NCBI RefSeq assembly: GCF_029714305.1 | Contig: NZ_CP121647.1 | Coordinates: forward strand, 496,001-560,000 | Reading direction: 5' to 3' | DNA: 64,000 bases | Source: Bradyrhizobium sp. CB3481 | Lineage (GTDB): Bacteria > Pseudomonadota > Alphaproteobacteria > Rhizobiales > Xanthobacteraceae | Shown: positions 44,116 through 53,554 of the stretch, in pieces | Numbering within the stretch: position 1 is the stretch's first letter | Layout: the number at the start of each line of letters is the position of its first letter | The notes under the pieces: model-generated | The model's database searches: none | What the model saw: only the letters and a program-made list of their open reading frames with translations | What the model was told of the DNA's origin: nothing | Translations under genes and position numbers: made by a program

Positions 44116-45030
44116 TCATACGCTCCAAATCGCTGCAGCGGCCATCGAAAGCCCCCGCCGAACTGCTTCTTCGGCACCGATGGTTCGAACGGAAATGGCA
44201 ACCGTGTCAAACGCCAATTGATACAGCGTTTGAAGCCTTCCCGAGGCCACCAGCGTGATGGCGGTCTTCGGCACTTCGCCAGCGAGTCCGCCCGCCAGCT
44301 CAAGGCCGATCAGCGTGCCCGATATTTTTTCGCGGGCCGCGGAAGCCGTGCCGCCATGCAGGAGCTGTCCCGATCGCACCTGGAACAGCAGGTTGGCCGT
44401 TAGCGCCGGCCGCTCGAACGCGGCCATGACCGCCGATTTGAAGGCGTCGACGTCCTGCGCCTCATCGGCGCCGGCCGCCGCGTGCGACAGGATCGTCTCG
44501 CGCGACACCGCGCTGAACAATTCGCCCGTCATGAAGGTGGCGAAGCGCTCGACGGTCCCGCCGCGCACGCTGACCCACTTCGAATGTGTGCCGGGCATGC
44601 AGACGAGCGCGTCGCCGGCCGCATCCAGGCCGAGGGCACCGAGCAGTTGCGTCTCCTCGCCACGCATGACGTCGGGCGCCCTGCGGTCGCGCTGCGCTAC
44701 GCCGGGAAGGATGCGGATATCGCGATCCTGTCCGGGCACGATGGCCGCCTGTTTCAGGACCGACGCCAGCGGCGCCGGCGTATCGACATAGCCGGCTTCA
44801 ACCCAGCCCTGGCGGGCGCCGGCCATGCCGCAGATGATCACGGGTAGCGCTGGCGCGGCGCCGACCGCGTCGAGATGCGATTGCAGCACCGCCGCAAAGC
44901 CCACCTTGCCGGCTGCCATCATCCCCTCGTCGCTGCGCCGCTCCCCCAGCACCTTGCCGGCGCGATCGATCAGCCACAGCCGAAAGCTGCTCGTTCCCCA
45001 ATCGACCGCGACATAGGCTGCCTCGCTCAT
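44116..45030 (-). CDS. dgoK: 2-Dehydro-3-deoxygalactonokinase
   Basis: A 304-residue kinase of the DgoK family (ASKHA fold). The N-terminal phosphate loop is VAVDWGTSSFRLWLID, and the family segments CGMAGARQGW, EETQLLGAL and MPGTHSKWV are present. It phosphorylates 2-dehydro-3-deoxy-D-galactonate in the De Ley-Doudoroff galactose route. Galactonate dehydratase and transport genes are not adjacent, though a TTT binding protein starts divergently 206 bp away and might bring in the acid. Confidence 0.92.
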   Translation of the reverse strand: MSEAAYVAVDWGTSSFRLWLIDRAGKVLGERRSDEGMMAAGKVGFAAVLQSHLDAVGAAPALPVIICGMAGARQGWVEAGYVDTPAPLASVLKQAAIVPGQDRDIRILPGVAQRDRRAPDVMRGEETQLLGALGLDAAGDALVCMPGTHSKWVSVRGGTVERFATFMTGELFSAVSRETILSHAAAGADEAQDVDAFKSAVMAAFERPALTANLLFQVRSGQLLHGGTASAAREKISGTLIGLELAGGLAGEVPKTAITLVASGRLQTLYQLAFDTVAISVRTIGAEEAVRRGLSMAAAAIWSV

Positions 45031-45236
45031 TCCGTGTCCGTCCCGCTGCTATCTGCGCCCGGCGACATGATACCACGCCGGTCTGCCTGCGAGCTACGCC
45101 CGCTTTCCATTTGATTTGCAGAGGCGCAATCAGCATGATCGGAGGTTGTGAGGAGCCGCGCATTGCAGCTTCGCCACCAAGCACAATCCGCGACAACGCG
45201 GCATGACATAAAAAGAAAGATATGGGAGGAGCCATC

Positions 45237-46229
45237 GTGAACAATTTTTTCCTCAAGCGCGCGCTCATCGGTGCTGGCTTGCTGGCTGCAGCGCTATCGC
45301 CGGCGGCGCATGCGCAATCGACCGCGAAGACCGTGACGATGGTGGTGCCGTTTGCTGCCGGTGGTGGCACCGATACCGTGGCGCGTCTAATCGGCGAGCG
45401 GATGTCGCGCACACTCGGCCAAACCATCATCATCGAGAATGTAGTCGGAGGCGGCAGCACGCTGGCCAATGATCGCGTCGCGCGCTCGGCGCCCGATGGG
45501 TCGACCATCCTAATCAATCACGTCGCGCTGCTCGCGGCGCCCAGCCTGTTCACCAACCTCCGTTATGACACGACTACCGCGTTCGAGCCGGTCGGCCTCG
45601 TCAACAATGCGCCGATGATCCTGGTCGGCCGCAAGTCGATTCCCGGCGAAAGTCCGAAGGATTACGTGGCCTGGATCAAGGCGCAGCGCGACAAAGCGAA
45701 CTTTGCGCATGGCGGGATCGGCACCAACAGCCATCTGTGCGCGGTGATGATGGGCAATGTGCTCGGCTTCAAGCCGACGGTCGTGGCCTATCGCGGGTCG
45801 GCACCGGCGATCGCTGACCTGCTGGCGGGGCAGATTGATCTGCTGTGGGACCAGTTGACCAACGCGCTGCCGCAGGTCCAGGCTGGAGCGCTGCACGGCA
45901 TCGCCATCACCTCGCCGCAGCGGCTCGAGCAGGCGAAAGATGTCCCGACCACCGCCGAGCTCGGTATGCCCGAGGTCAGCTACACGATGTGGCATGGCCT
46001 CTATGTCGCGAAAGGCACGCCGAAAGAGACCATCAATGCGCTGAATGCCGCGCTTCGCGCAGCGCTGGCCGAGCCAGAGCTCGTCGAGAAACTCAAGCAG
46101 CTCGGAACGGTGCCGTTCCCGAAAGACGAGCTGACGCCCGAGGCGCATGCGCGCCTGTTCGCTGCCGATCTGCCGCGCGTGGCCAAGCTGATCGAAAGCT
46201 CGGGCATCAAGGCGAGCGAAGCGAAGTAG
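45237..46229 (+). CDS. TTT-family (Bug) periplasmic substrate-binding protein
   Basis: A 330-residue protein with a signal peptide (ending AAHAQS) and the Bug/TctC fold: VTMVVPFAAGGGTDTVARLI near the start, VAYRGSAPAIADLLAGQIDL in the middle. GTG at 45237 is chosen over the ATG at 45222 because GGGAGGAGCC then forms the ribosome site. The membrane subunits TctA/TctB are absent nearby, so it is an orphan. It is divergent from dgoK-dgoA and may bind a related sugar acid, which is only inference from position. Confidence 0.9.
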   Translation: MNNFFLKRALIGAGLLAAALSPAAHAQSTAKTVTMVVPFAAGGGTDTVARLIGERMSRTLGQTIIIENVVGGGSTLANDRVARSAPDGSTILINHVALLAAPSLFTNLRYDTTTAFEPVGLVNNAPMILVGRKSIPGESPKDYVAWIKAQRDKANFAHGGIGTNSHLCAVMMGNVLGFKPTVVAYRGSAPAIADLLAGQIDLLWDQLTNALPQVQAGALHGIAITSPQRLEQAKDVPTTAELGMPEVSYTMWHGLYVAKGTPKETINALNAALRAALAEPELVEKLKQLGTVPFPKDELTPEAHARLFAADLPRVAKLIESSGIKASEAK

Positions 46230-46277
46230 GCCGCCGGTCGGCGAAGAAAGCTGCACCGGAAAAGCGGCGCGGCCCCA

Positions 46278-48407
46278 TTACACGTTCAGATCGTGCGGTG
46301 CGAAGGCCGTGACAACGAAACCATCGGACCATTGTGCAGACGGTTCGGTGGTCGGAGTTGCCTCCGAAAACGCTGGCGCTCCGCTGGTTCCTGCTTCGGA
46401 GGAGTTGATCGACGTCGAGTTGCTCTCTGGCAGGTCGATGGCATCCGAAGTCTTGAACTCGGACTTATCGTCCTTGAAGTAGAAGGTGTCGTTGGCGCCG
46501 TTGATGATGATTGTCACGACCTGCGGCGTGCCGTCGATGGTGGTCACCGTAAAGCTGTCGGTCAGCGTGTCGCAGTCATTGAGGGCCTGCACTTCGCAAT
46601 TGGCGTTATCGAGTTTGTAGGTCCAGACGCCATTTTTCGTCATCGTGAAGCTGCCATAGCCGTGATCGCTGGCTGTCGGGTCATTGACCGTTGTGAACGT
46701 GTTGGGCGTGTTGTCGACATCGGTATCGGTGAGCGTGCCGGTCGCAACCGGCTTGCCGTGTGTGGAGGCGCCAGCTTCGGTGACGGAGCCGGTCGTTTTG
46801 CCACAAATGACGGCCTTGTCATTGGCGCCGTTGATGGCGATCGTCACCACCTGCGGGGTACCGTCGATGGTGGTCACCGTAAAGCAATCGGTCAGCTGGT
46901 CTCCGGCGTTAAGCGCCTGCACCGCGCAATTTGCGTCGTCGAGTGTGTAGGTCCATGTGCCGTCCGCGGAGATCGTGAAGGTGCCATAGCCGGCGTCGCT
47001 GGCCGTCGGGCAATTGATCACCGTGAAACCGGGCGCGTTGTCGATGTCGGTCGCGGTGAGCTTGCCGGTTGCGGTCGGCGGATCGCACTTGGTGCCACTA
47101 TCTTCGGTCACTGAGCCGGCTGTGGCGCCGGAGATGACCGCGGCGTCGTTGGTACCGTTGATGATGATTGTCACCACTTGGGGGGTGCCGTCGATCGTGG
47201 TCACCGTAAACGAATCGGTCAGTTTGTCGCCGATATTGAGTGCCTGCACCGAGCCGTTGGAATCGTCGACCGTGTAGGTCCAGACGCCGGCTTCCGTCAT
47301 CGTGAAGGTGCCGAAGCCGTTTGCGCTCGCAGCTGGAGTATCCACCGCAGTGAAAGTATTGGGCGCATCGTCGACGTCGGTGCTGGTGAGCGTCCCGGTG
47401 GCGCTCAGCCTGGCGAACGCTGCATGGGCGACGCCGCTGGCTTCGACGGCGGTGCCATTGGTGGCACCGGAGATGATGGCTGCATCGTTGACGCCATTGA
47501 TGGTAATCGTAAAGAGTTCATCGCTCGAGAGCGTGCCGTCGGATACGGCAATCGTGAAGTCGGTCGTCGTGGGTGCAGTCAGCGCGTTGATCGCATCATT
47601 ATTCGGAACGAACGTATAGGCGCCGGTCGTGCTGTCGACGTAAAGCGTGCCGTAGGGGCCGGCTTTCGATACATCGTAAGTCACCCCGTTGATTGCGGTG
47701 CTGCCTGCGGTTCCTCCGATGATGCCGAAGGTCAGCGTCGCGCCGTTGGGGCTGCTGGCGAGGAAAGCGCCGTTCGTCGCCGTGAAGAGATCGAAGACCG
47801 CGGTGTCGATCTCGGTTGGCCCGATCACCGCATTCAATGTCGGCGGCGCCGGCGGAGGGACCGGTATCTGTCCGACAATCATCTCCGGGGCCGATGCCAG
47901 GATTACCGCCGGCGAAACGGGCAAATCCTGCTCTGGGGAAGCGGCATCGGTCTCGATGAAATTGATCGGTTGCACCGGCAGCTTCTCGAGGGGAGGCGGC
48001 GTGCTCGATCCTGTCGATCCCAGTCCTTGCTCGTGAGTGGCGAGCACCTCCTGCTGGGCTGCCTGCAATTCGGCCATCCGCGCAGTGGAGTTCGTGCTCT
48101 GGGTGATACTGACCGACGACCCCTGCGAATGCAGGGCGATGGTCTGTCCGGGATCGTCGATGATGATGTGTCGAGGGACGGCCTCCTTGGTGACCAGCTC
48201 GAAGGCGCCGTGTTCGAGATCCTTGTAAGTGATGTTTCCGTCGTCCAGGAATGTGGCGTCAGGGTCGGCGGCTTGGGCCTGCTTCCCAAGGGCGAAAGCG
48301 AGTGCCGAGAGCCACAGCATGCCGAACCTGCCGGCATGAGGTCGGCTTCGCGAGCCGCCGACCGCGGCCTGAACGTCCTGCGTTTTGGCGTGGGTCCCGA
48401 CGAGCAT
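46278..48407 (-). CDS. VCBS-repeat surface protein with KDLEH module
   Basis: A 709-residue protein. A hydrophobic leader (about 28-46, LSALAFALGKQAQA) is followed by a module (about 50-137; YKDLEHGAFELVTKE, RHIIIDDPGQT, GSSTPPP) shared with the receiver-LuxR fusion protein, then a Pro-rich linker, a cadherin-like/VCBS domain (about 195-310) and three VCBS repeats of about 105-110 residues (308-640) with the repeated TFTVTTIDGTPQVVTI core. Seven cysteines occur in repeats 2 and 3, unusual for such proteins. Such proteins are typically adhesins or surface scaffolds. The GTG at 48425 is an alternative start. Confidence 0.85.
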   Translation of the reverse strand: MLVGTHAKTQDVQAAVGGSRSRPHAGRFGMLWLSALAFALGKQAQAADPDATFLDDGNITYKDLEHGAFELVTKEAVPRHIIIDDPGQTIALHSQGSSVSITQSTNSTARMAELQAAQQEVLATHEQGLGSTGSSTPPPLEKLPVQPINFIETDAASPEQDLPVSPAVILASAPEMIVGQIPVPPPAPPTLNAVIGPTEIDTAVFDLFTATNGAFLASSPNGATLTFGIIGGTAGSTAINGVTYDVSKAGPYGTLYVDSTTGAYTFVPNNDAINALTAPTTTDFTIAVSDGTLSSDELFTITINGVNDAAIISGATNGTAVEASGVAHAAFARLSATGTLTSTDVDDAPNTFTAVDTPAASANGFGTFTMTEAGVWTYTVDDSNGSVQALNIGDKLTDSFTVTTIDGTPQVVTIIINGTNDAAVISGATAGSVTEDSGTKCDPPTATGKLTATDIDNAPGFTVINCPTASDAGYGTFTISADGTWTYTLDDANCAVQALNAGDQLTDCFTVTTIDGTPQVVTIAINGANDKAVICGKTTGSVTEAGASTHGKPVATGTLTDTDVDNTPNTFTTVNDPTASDHGYGSFTMTKNGVWTYKLDNANCEVQALNDCDTLTDSFTVTTIDGTPQVVTIIINGANDTFYFKDDKSEFKTSDAIDLPESNSTSINSSEAGTSGAPAFSEATPTTEPSAQWSDGFVVTAFAPHDLNV

Positions 48408-48743
48408 GCCTACCCCGTCTGCCACTCACCCCGTGCAATTTTTTACGAGCCGGCCTTGCCTGGCCCGTGAGGTCAGAAAATCGCGCTGCCGCTGGCCTGG
48501 ACGGCCAGCTGCCGAAAAATCGCAGTCCAAACTAGCCAATCCGCAGGCGTCAGGCTTTAGGCTCAAAAGGAGTAATCCTTTCGAGATAGAAAGGTAGATA
48601 ATGCCGTCTCCGGACAGCGGGTCCAAGATCGTTGTGACCGACCCTTGAGCGGACTCCCACGCTAAGGCGTGCGCGCGACCAACTGACTATCCGGCGTGGG
48701 GCGGCACGCTCGCTTCAGGCAACGTGCCGCGCCTGCTGCCGGA
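48408..48743. other. Intergenic region, 336 bp
   Basis: Upstream region of the VCBS gene. A short inverted pair (CCTTTCGAGATAGAAAGG, 48576-48593) is present. No gene supported. Confidence 0.4.
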
Positions 48744-49733
48744 TCAGTCGAGCTTCACGTTCGCTTCGGTGACGACCTTGCGCCAGCGCTCGACTTCCGC
48801 GGAGACCATCTTCGCGAAGGCCGGGCCGGTGACGTCAGGCACGTCAGAGCCGTTGCGTTCCCAGGCCTCCTTGATCGCGGGCACCTGCATCGCTTTCTGC
48901 AATTCCTTGGTGATCTGCTCGACGATGGCCGGCGGCGTGTTTTTCGGTGCGAACACGCCGTACCAGGTCGAGACTTCATAGCCGGCGAGGCCTGCTTCGG
49001 CGGCGGTGGGAAGATCGGGGAAGGCCGGCACGCGCTTCGGCGCGGCGACGGCGAGCGCGCGGAGTTGTCCGGCCCTGACGGGAGCGGCCGACGAGCCGAG
49101 CCCATCGAACACGACGGGCACGTGGCCGGCGATCAGGTCCTGCATGGCCGGGCCGGCGCCGCGATAGGGCACGTGTTGAATGTTGGTCTTGGTCAGGATC
49201 TTGAACAACTCGCCGGCGAGGTGGTGCGTGGTGCCGGCGCCGGCCGAGCCATAGTTCAACTTGCCCGGATTGGCCTTGGCGTAGGCGATGAATTCGGCCA
49301 GCGTCTTGGCAGCGACCTTGTCCGGATTGACGACGACCACCTGCGGCGGCCGCGCGATCAGCGCTACCGCGACAAAATCCTTCTCGATGTTGTAGTCGAG
49401 ATTGGGATAGAGCGAGGGTGCGATGGCATGATGCGCGGCGCCGACGAAGAAGGTGTAGCCGTCGGGCGCGGCCTTGGATGCCGCGGATGCGCCCACGGTG
49501 CCGCCGGCGCCGGCGCGGTTTTCGATCAGCACGCGCTTGCCGAGCTGGGTATCGAGCTGGGCCGCCAGCGGGCGGGCAAAGGCGTCGGTGCCGCCGCCGG
49601 CCGCGAACGGCACGACGAAGGTGATCGCTTTCTCAGGCCATGCCTGGGCCTGCGCCGCGGTTGGGGCTTGGACGGCGATGGCAGACAGCGCCAGAAGTGT
49701 AAGCAGGGCGCAGCGCACAACTCTTGGCTTCAC
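48744..49733 (-). CDS. TTT-family (Bug) periplasmic substrate-binding protein
   Basis: A 329-residue protein with a signal peptide (ending APTAAQAQA) and TctC-type landmarks: ITFVVPFAAGGGTDAFARPL, VLIENRAGAGGTVG, HVPYRGAGPAMQDLIAGHV. The membrane partners are not in the window. It is the second orphan Bug protein within 4 kb; the two share family motifs but differ widely, so they are not a recent duplication. The ligand is unknown (usually a carboxylic acid). Confidence 0.92.
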   Translation of the reverse strand: MKPRVVRCALLTLLALSAIAVQAPTAAQAQAWPEKAITFVVPFAAGGGTDAFARPLAAQLDTQLGKRVLIENRAGAGGTVGASAASKAAPDGYTFFVGAAHHAIAPSLYPNLDYNIEKDFVAVALIARPPQVVVVNPDKVAAKTLAEFIAYAKANPGKLNYGSAGAGTTHHLAGELFKILTKTNIQHVPYRGAGPAMQDLIAGHVPVVFDGLGSSAAPVRAGQLRALAVAAPKRVPAFPDLPTAAEAGLAGYEVSTWYGVFAPKNTPPAIVEQITKELQKAMQVPAIKEAWERNGSDVPDVTGPAFAKMVSAEVERWRKVVTEANVKLD

Positions 49734-49954
49734 GGCATTTTCCTCCGGCTATGCAATCGGCGTCCGCTAACCAGCGGCGCGATCTTGATTTTTGCGGGAC
49801 CCGATTCCGCTGCTGGCGGATAGGGCGATGGCCTCACCGTATGCAAGATGCCAGGCCTGATCCATCAAAATGAGCGGCCGGACCCCGGCAGGTGCCGGGA
49901 CGTTTAGCCGCTCCCCCGGGGGATGCGAGCGCGTTCGCGGAAGGCCGGATCGAG

Positions 49955-51196
49955 CTATCCGGCAGGCGATGGCGCCATCGCGCTGGTCGCGGGTGCTGCG
50001 GGACGAAGCAGAAGCACGATCAGCATCACAGGAAACAGCGGAGCGATCCGGGCCACGGGAAACAGCAGGGGTGGGCTCAGCATCGGCAGCAGCCAGATCA
50101 TGAATGCCAGCGTCCAGCACCACAGCGGCAGCGGCGCGCTGCGTGCCATCAACCAGAACGCCGCGGCAATCGCCAGCAGCGTGCCGTCATAGGGCCCGGA
50201 ATGCGGCGCGGCGAGCACGGTCGCGGCCAGAAAGACCGCGGTTTTTTCCCTCGTCCCGAGCCGCGAGCGGAAAGCGATGACGACCGAAATGGCCGCGCCG
50301 AGCGTGGCGAGCAGTTGGATCAACGACGCCAGCCGATCGGGCGCGCCGAGCAGAACGGCACAGGTATAGACGCTGTGGCCCCACATGCGGCCAAACTCGA
50401 TCCACTTCTCGTTCGGACTAACAAGGTTTTCGAAGATGACGGGAAACCAGCGCAGCCACAGGTCCCATCCGAAAACCAGTCCGCCCGCGATCATCAGGAC
50501 GAGCGCCGACAGCCCCGACGCCACAAGCGCGCGCCATTGCCCGGCCGCGATGAGCGCGATCGGGACCAGGATGCAGAACTGCGGCTTGAACGTCAGCAGT
50601 CCCAGTATCAATCCGGCGAGATGGGGATGCCGCTCGAGCAGGCTGAAGCCGCCGACGATCAGCGCTGCGACCAGAAAGACGGCCTGCCCGTCGATCACAT
50701 TGACGGCCGATGCCGGACAGATCAGGACGGCTGCGAGCAGGGCGCCCGGCGGCAGGGCGGCCTTCGCACTCGACCGCAGCGCCAGCGCCAGCAGCGCGCC
50801 GCTCACGATCTGAAACGCGACATAGGAGCCGAAGAAGCCCAGTGGCGCGAACGGCAGCAGCATCAGCAGGAAGCTCGGCGGATAGGCCCATGGCCGAAAA
50901 TCGAGCGGGGAAGAGAGCCAGCCTGCAAACGCCGTGTTGAGAAAATCGGTGAAGCGATCGCCGTCGAAGATCAGCAGCGCATTGCCGTCGAGCACTGAGC
51001 GGATCGCGCCGTAGAACACCATCCAATCGGTGCCGAGCGTATTGTAGTCGAGCCCGATCTTGCCCGGATAGGGAATGGTCGTGGCGAGAACCAGCCAGAC
51101 GTAGAATGACAATAACAGGCTTGGAATCAGAACCACCGCCGGCGGATGCAGCGCATTCTTCTGCCCGAACGTGCCTCCGCCCTGTGCCAAGTCCAT
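49955..51196 (-). CDS. GT87/DUF2029-like polytopic membrane glycosyltransferase
   Basis: A 413-residue protein with about ten hydrophobic segments. The motif FRPWAYPPSFLLMLLPFAPL is typical of the DUF2029/GT87 family, which uses polyprenyl-phosphate sugars on the periplasmic side (mannosyl- or arabinosyl-transferases are the characterised examples). A conserved Asp pair and Trp-rich loop (LDYNTLGTDWMVFY) precede TM2. The ATG at 51196 has AGGA eight bases ahead. Its acceptor is unknown. Confidence 0.8.
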   Translation of the reverse strand: MDLAQGGGTFGQKNALHPPAVVLIPSLLLSFYVWLVLATTIPYPGKIGLDYNTLGTDWMVFYGAIRSVLDGNALLIFDGDRFTDFLNTAFAGWLSSPLDFRPWAYPPSFLLMLLPFAPLGFFGSYVAFQIVSGALLALALRSSAKAALPPGALLAAVLICPASAVNVIDGQAVFLVAALIVGGFSLLERHPHLAGLILGLLTFKPQFCILVPIALIAAGQWRALVASGLSALVLMIAGGLVFGWDLWLRWFPVIFENLVSPNEKWIEFGRMWGHSVYTCAVLLGAPDRLASLIQLLATLGAAISVVIAFRSRLGTREKTAVFLAATVLAAPHSGPYDGTLLAIAAAFWLMARSAPLPLWCWTLAFMIWLLPMLSPPLLFPVARIAPLFPVMLIVLLLRPAAPATSAMAPSPAG

Positions 51197-51465
51197 GCGT
51201 TGTCCTGCCAAGCGATGCGGTTGAGGGGAATGCGAATCGGCGCTGATCTTACGACGATCGGGACGGCCGACCGAATGATCCCGCAAAGACCTTAACGAAA
51301 GGGTTTCCCGGCAGATCAGGGCGCATGTCCGCCACGGGCAGGAAGCCGGTGCCGCTCCGATTTGCGTCTCGTCGAGATGAAAATTCCACTTGGCCCCGCC
51401 GGGCCCAAATGGACTTCGGTTGCAAAGGCAAATATGCTCATCTTGGGAATGTGGGGGAACGGCTT

Positions 51466-52725
51466 ATGAAGTTCCGTGCTGCTGCGATCGCGGCCTTGCT
51501 GTGTGTGATTCTTGCCGGTTCGAGTGCAGATGCGCGGGGGCCCTACGGCTCGATCAGCATCGGAAACTGGCAGGGCGGCGCCTATACCAATGACCAGACC
51601 GGCGCCTTCTCCCACTGCGCGGCGGGCGCTCGATACGCCAGCGGCATCTACTTCCTGGTGACCATCGACGGCAATGGCGGCTGGGGCCTCGGTTTCATGC
51701 ATGAGCAGTGGAAGCTCACGCCGGGACAAGCCTTTCCTCTGACCCTGACGTTCGACGGGCAGCAGCCGTTCAACGTTCATGGCGTCCCGATCGCCGACAA
51801 GCTGGTTCGCGTGCCGATGCCGAGCAATTCCTCGCTCATCAGCCAATTCCGGCGCGCCAAGGCCATGACCGCCTATACGCAGGGGCAGCTGTTCCAGTTC
51901 AATCTCGATCAGACCGGGCAGCTGTTGCCGGTGCTGGCGAACTGCGTCGCCAAGATCAAGCAATCGGGATTGGCGAGCGCCGGCGACTTCTCGGTGCTGC
52001 CCGCCGCCAAGCCGGTCGCCACCGCGGCGGCGCCGGACTCCGCGCCGGGCAAGCCTGACAAGTTGCTCGATCAGGCCGGCACCGGATTTCTGGTCAGCAC
52101 GAACGGACATCTCGTCACCAACGCCCATGTCGTGCAGGGATGCGTCGGCGACATTCAGGGCAATCTCACCGGCGAGGCGCCGAGCAAGCTGCGCCTGGTG
52201 TCAAGCGACGAGACCAACGACCTTGCGCTGCTGCAGGCGACGGGCTCGTTCAAGGAGGTCGCCAAGATCAGGGACAAGGCGGTCCAATCCGGCGACAGCG
52301 TGGTGGCGATCGGCTATCCCTTTCACGGCCTGCTGACGTCGGACTTCACGGTGACCACCGGGATCGTCAGCTCGCTGAGCGGCATTCTGAACGACACGCG
52401 CTTCCTGCAGATCAGCGCCGCCGTTCAACCCGGTAACAGCGGCGGGCCGCTGCTCGCTTCCAGCGGCGATGTGGTCGGCGTGGTCGCGGCGAAACTGAAT
52501 GCCATCAAGTTCGTGCGTGCAACGGGCACCATCCCCGAGAACATCAATTTCGCCATCAAGACCGGCGCGTTGCGGGATTTTCTCGACAACAGCGTGGTGC
52601 CGTATCAGATCTCCGACGCCAAGGCCGAGCTGAAGACAGCTGATATCGCGCGCAGCGCACGGGCGTTCACGTTTCTGATCTCGTGCAAGGTGAAGGCGAA
52701 GGAAAGAGAGACGGCGAAGAATTAG
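51466..52725 (+). CDS. Secreted trypsin-like serine protease (S1C type)
   Basis: A 419-residue protein with a signal peptide (about 1-23). Residues about 25-190 form an uncharacterised N-terminal domain and the trypsin-like domain follows. The catalytic triad is complete: His in LVTNAHVV, Asp in TNDLALLQ, Ser in PGNSGGPLL. No PDZ domain follows, unlike DegP. The start at 51466 is chosen for the GGGGGAAC site and the signal peptide. Periplasmic or secreted; targets unknown. Confidence 0.88.
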   Translation: MKFRAAAIAALLCVILAGSSADARGPYGSISIGNWQGGAYTNDQTGAFSHCAAGARYASGIYFLVTIDGNGGWGLGFMHEQWKLTPGQAFPLTLTFDGQQPFNVHGVPIADKLVRVPMPSNSSLISQFRRAKAMTAYTQGQLFQFNLDQTGQLLPVLANCVAKIKQSGLASAGDFSVLPAAKPVATAAAPDSAPGKPDKLLDQAGTGFLVSTNGHLVTNAHVVQGCVGDIQGNLTGEAPSKLRLVSSDETNDLALLQATGSFKEVAKIRDKAVQSGDSVVAIGYPFHGLLTSDFTVTTGIVSSLSGILNDTRFLQISAAVQPGNSGGPLLASSGDVVGVVAAKLNAIKFVRATGTIPENINFAIKTGALRDFLDNSVVPYQISDAKAELKTADIARSARAFTFLISCKVKAKERETAKN

Positions 52726-52788
52726 GAACGCGGGCCAGCATCAGTCTAGCCGCCGGGTAGCCTCGGCGGCGTTCGGGTCGTTTAACGC

Positions 52789-53091
52789 TTATCGCGAGTT
52801 GCGCCCATGTGCCGGTTGGACAGTCCAACTGCTCCAGCTCACGCTGGCGAGGCTGCGCTGGTCGGTCGCCAGCGGCCGCCTTGTCTGCCGCTCATAGGCG
52901 GCGATGATGTGCTGCGATTGCCGGATCTTCTGCTCGAGCTCGGCAATCGTCTTCTGGGTCTTGCCGGTCCTGCTCGCCTGCGCTGATTCGCCCACCATGA
53001 ACCTCGTGGTCTCGATGCCCCTCAAGGTCTCGCGAAGCTTTTTGAGCTGGGCGCGGTGCCACGCAATGGCGCTGTCACTGTCTACCGGCAT
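52789..53091 (-). CDS. Hypothetical coiled-coil protein, 100 residues
   Basis: A helical protein with a central coiled-coil-like stretch (about 40-72, KTIAELEQKIRQSQHIIAAYE) preceded by AWHRAQLKKLRETLRGI. No signal peptide or membrane segment. The C-terminal third is basic and Trp/Ser-rich without a motif. It stands alone, convergent with the protease gene. Function unknown. Confidence 0.7.
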   Translation of the reverse strand: MPVDSDSAIAWHRAQLKKLRETLRGIETTRFMVGESAQASRTGKTQKTIAELEQKIRQSQHIIAAYERQTRRPLATDQRSLASVSWSSWTVQPAHGRNSR

Positions 53092-53341
53092 GCAAGCCCT
53101 CCTGATTCGCGGCCGAATCTAGCACGCATGGGCCAAGTTGGGCCAAGGGGAGGCCCCGGCGGGGTGTTCGGCCCACCGTTTCGTGAATCATGGAACAAGA
53201 GCTTTCCCGATTTCGGCCATTTTTCGCCATCGAAGCGACGATCGGCCAGCGTTCAAACAACAAACTTGCATGGCGAGCTGTGCCCAGCGCGGTTCCTCTT
53301 ATCGTCCTGGCGGCAGAATGCCGGGAGCCATGGAGTCTAGG

Positions 53342-53536
53342 ATGGGCGAAGCTGAGTTCGATCGGGTTGTCGATGCCGCGCGAAAGGAAATCGCGATTGC
53401 ACCGGCGGTGCATTCATTGACGGGCCTGCGGGCTTTCGATTGGCGAGCCAAGGCCCCGATCAAGCCGACGGTCGGGCGTCACGCCCCGGCGGCCAGGATT
53501 CGCCGCATCGGTGAGGGACGCAAACGCTACCGGTGA
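53342..53536 (+). CDS. Small basic hypothetical protein, 64 residues
   Basis: A frame from ATG 53342 with GGAG six bases before it. The first part (MGEAEFDRVVDAARKEIAIA) is acidic-helical; the last 20 residues are strongly basic (RHAPAARIRRIGEGRKRYR). Nineteen bases separate it from the next small gene, so they may be an operon. No domain recognised. Confidence 0.5.
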   Translation: MGEAEFDRVVDAARKEIAIAPAVHSLTGLRAFDWRAKAPIKPTVGRHAPAARIRRIGEGRKRYR

Positions 53537-53554
53537 AGCGATACAGGAGAGCCA

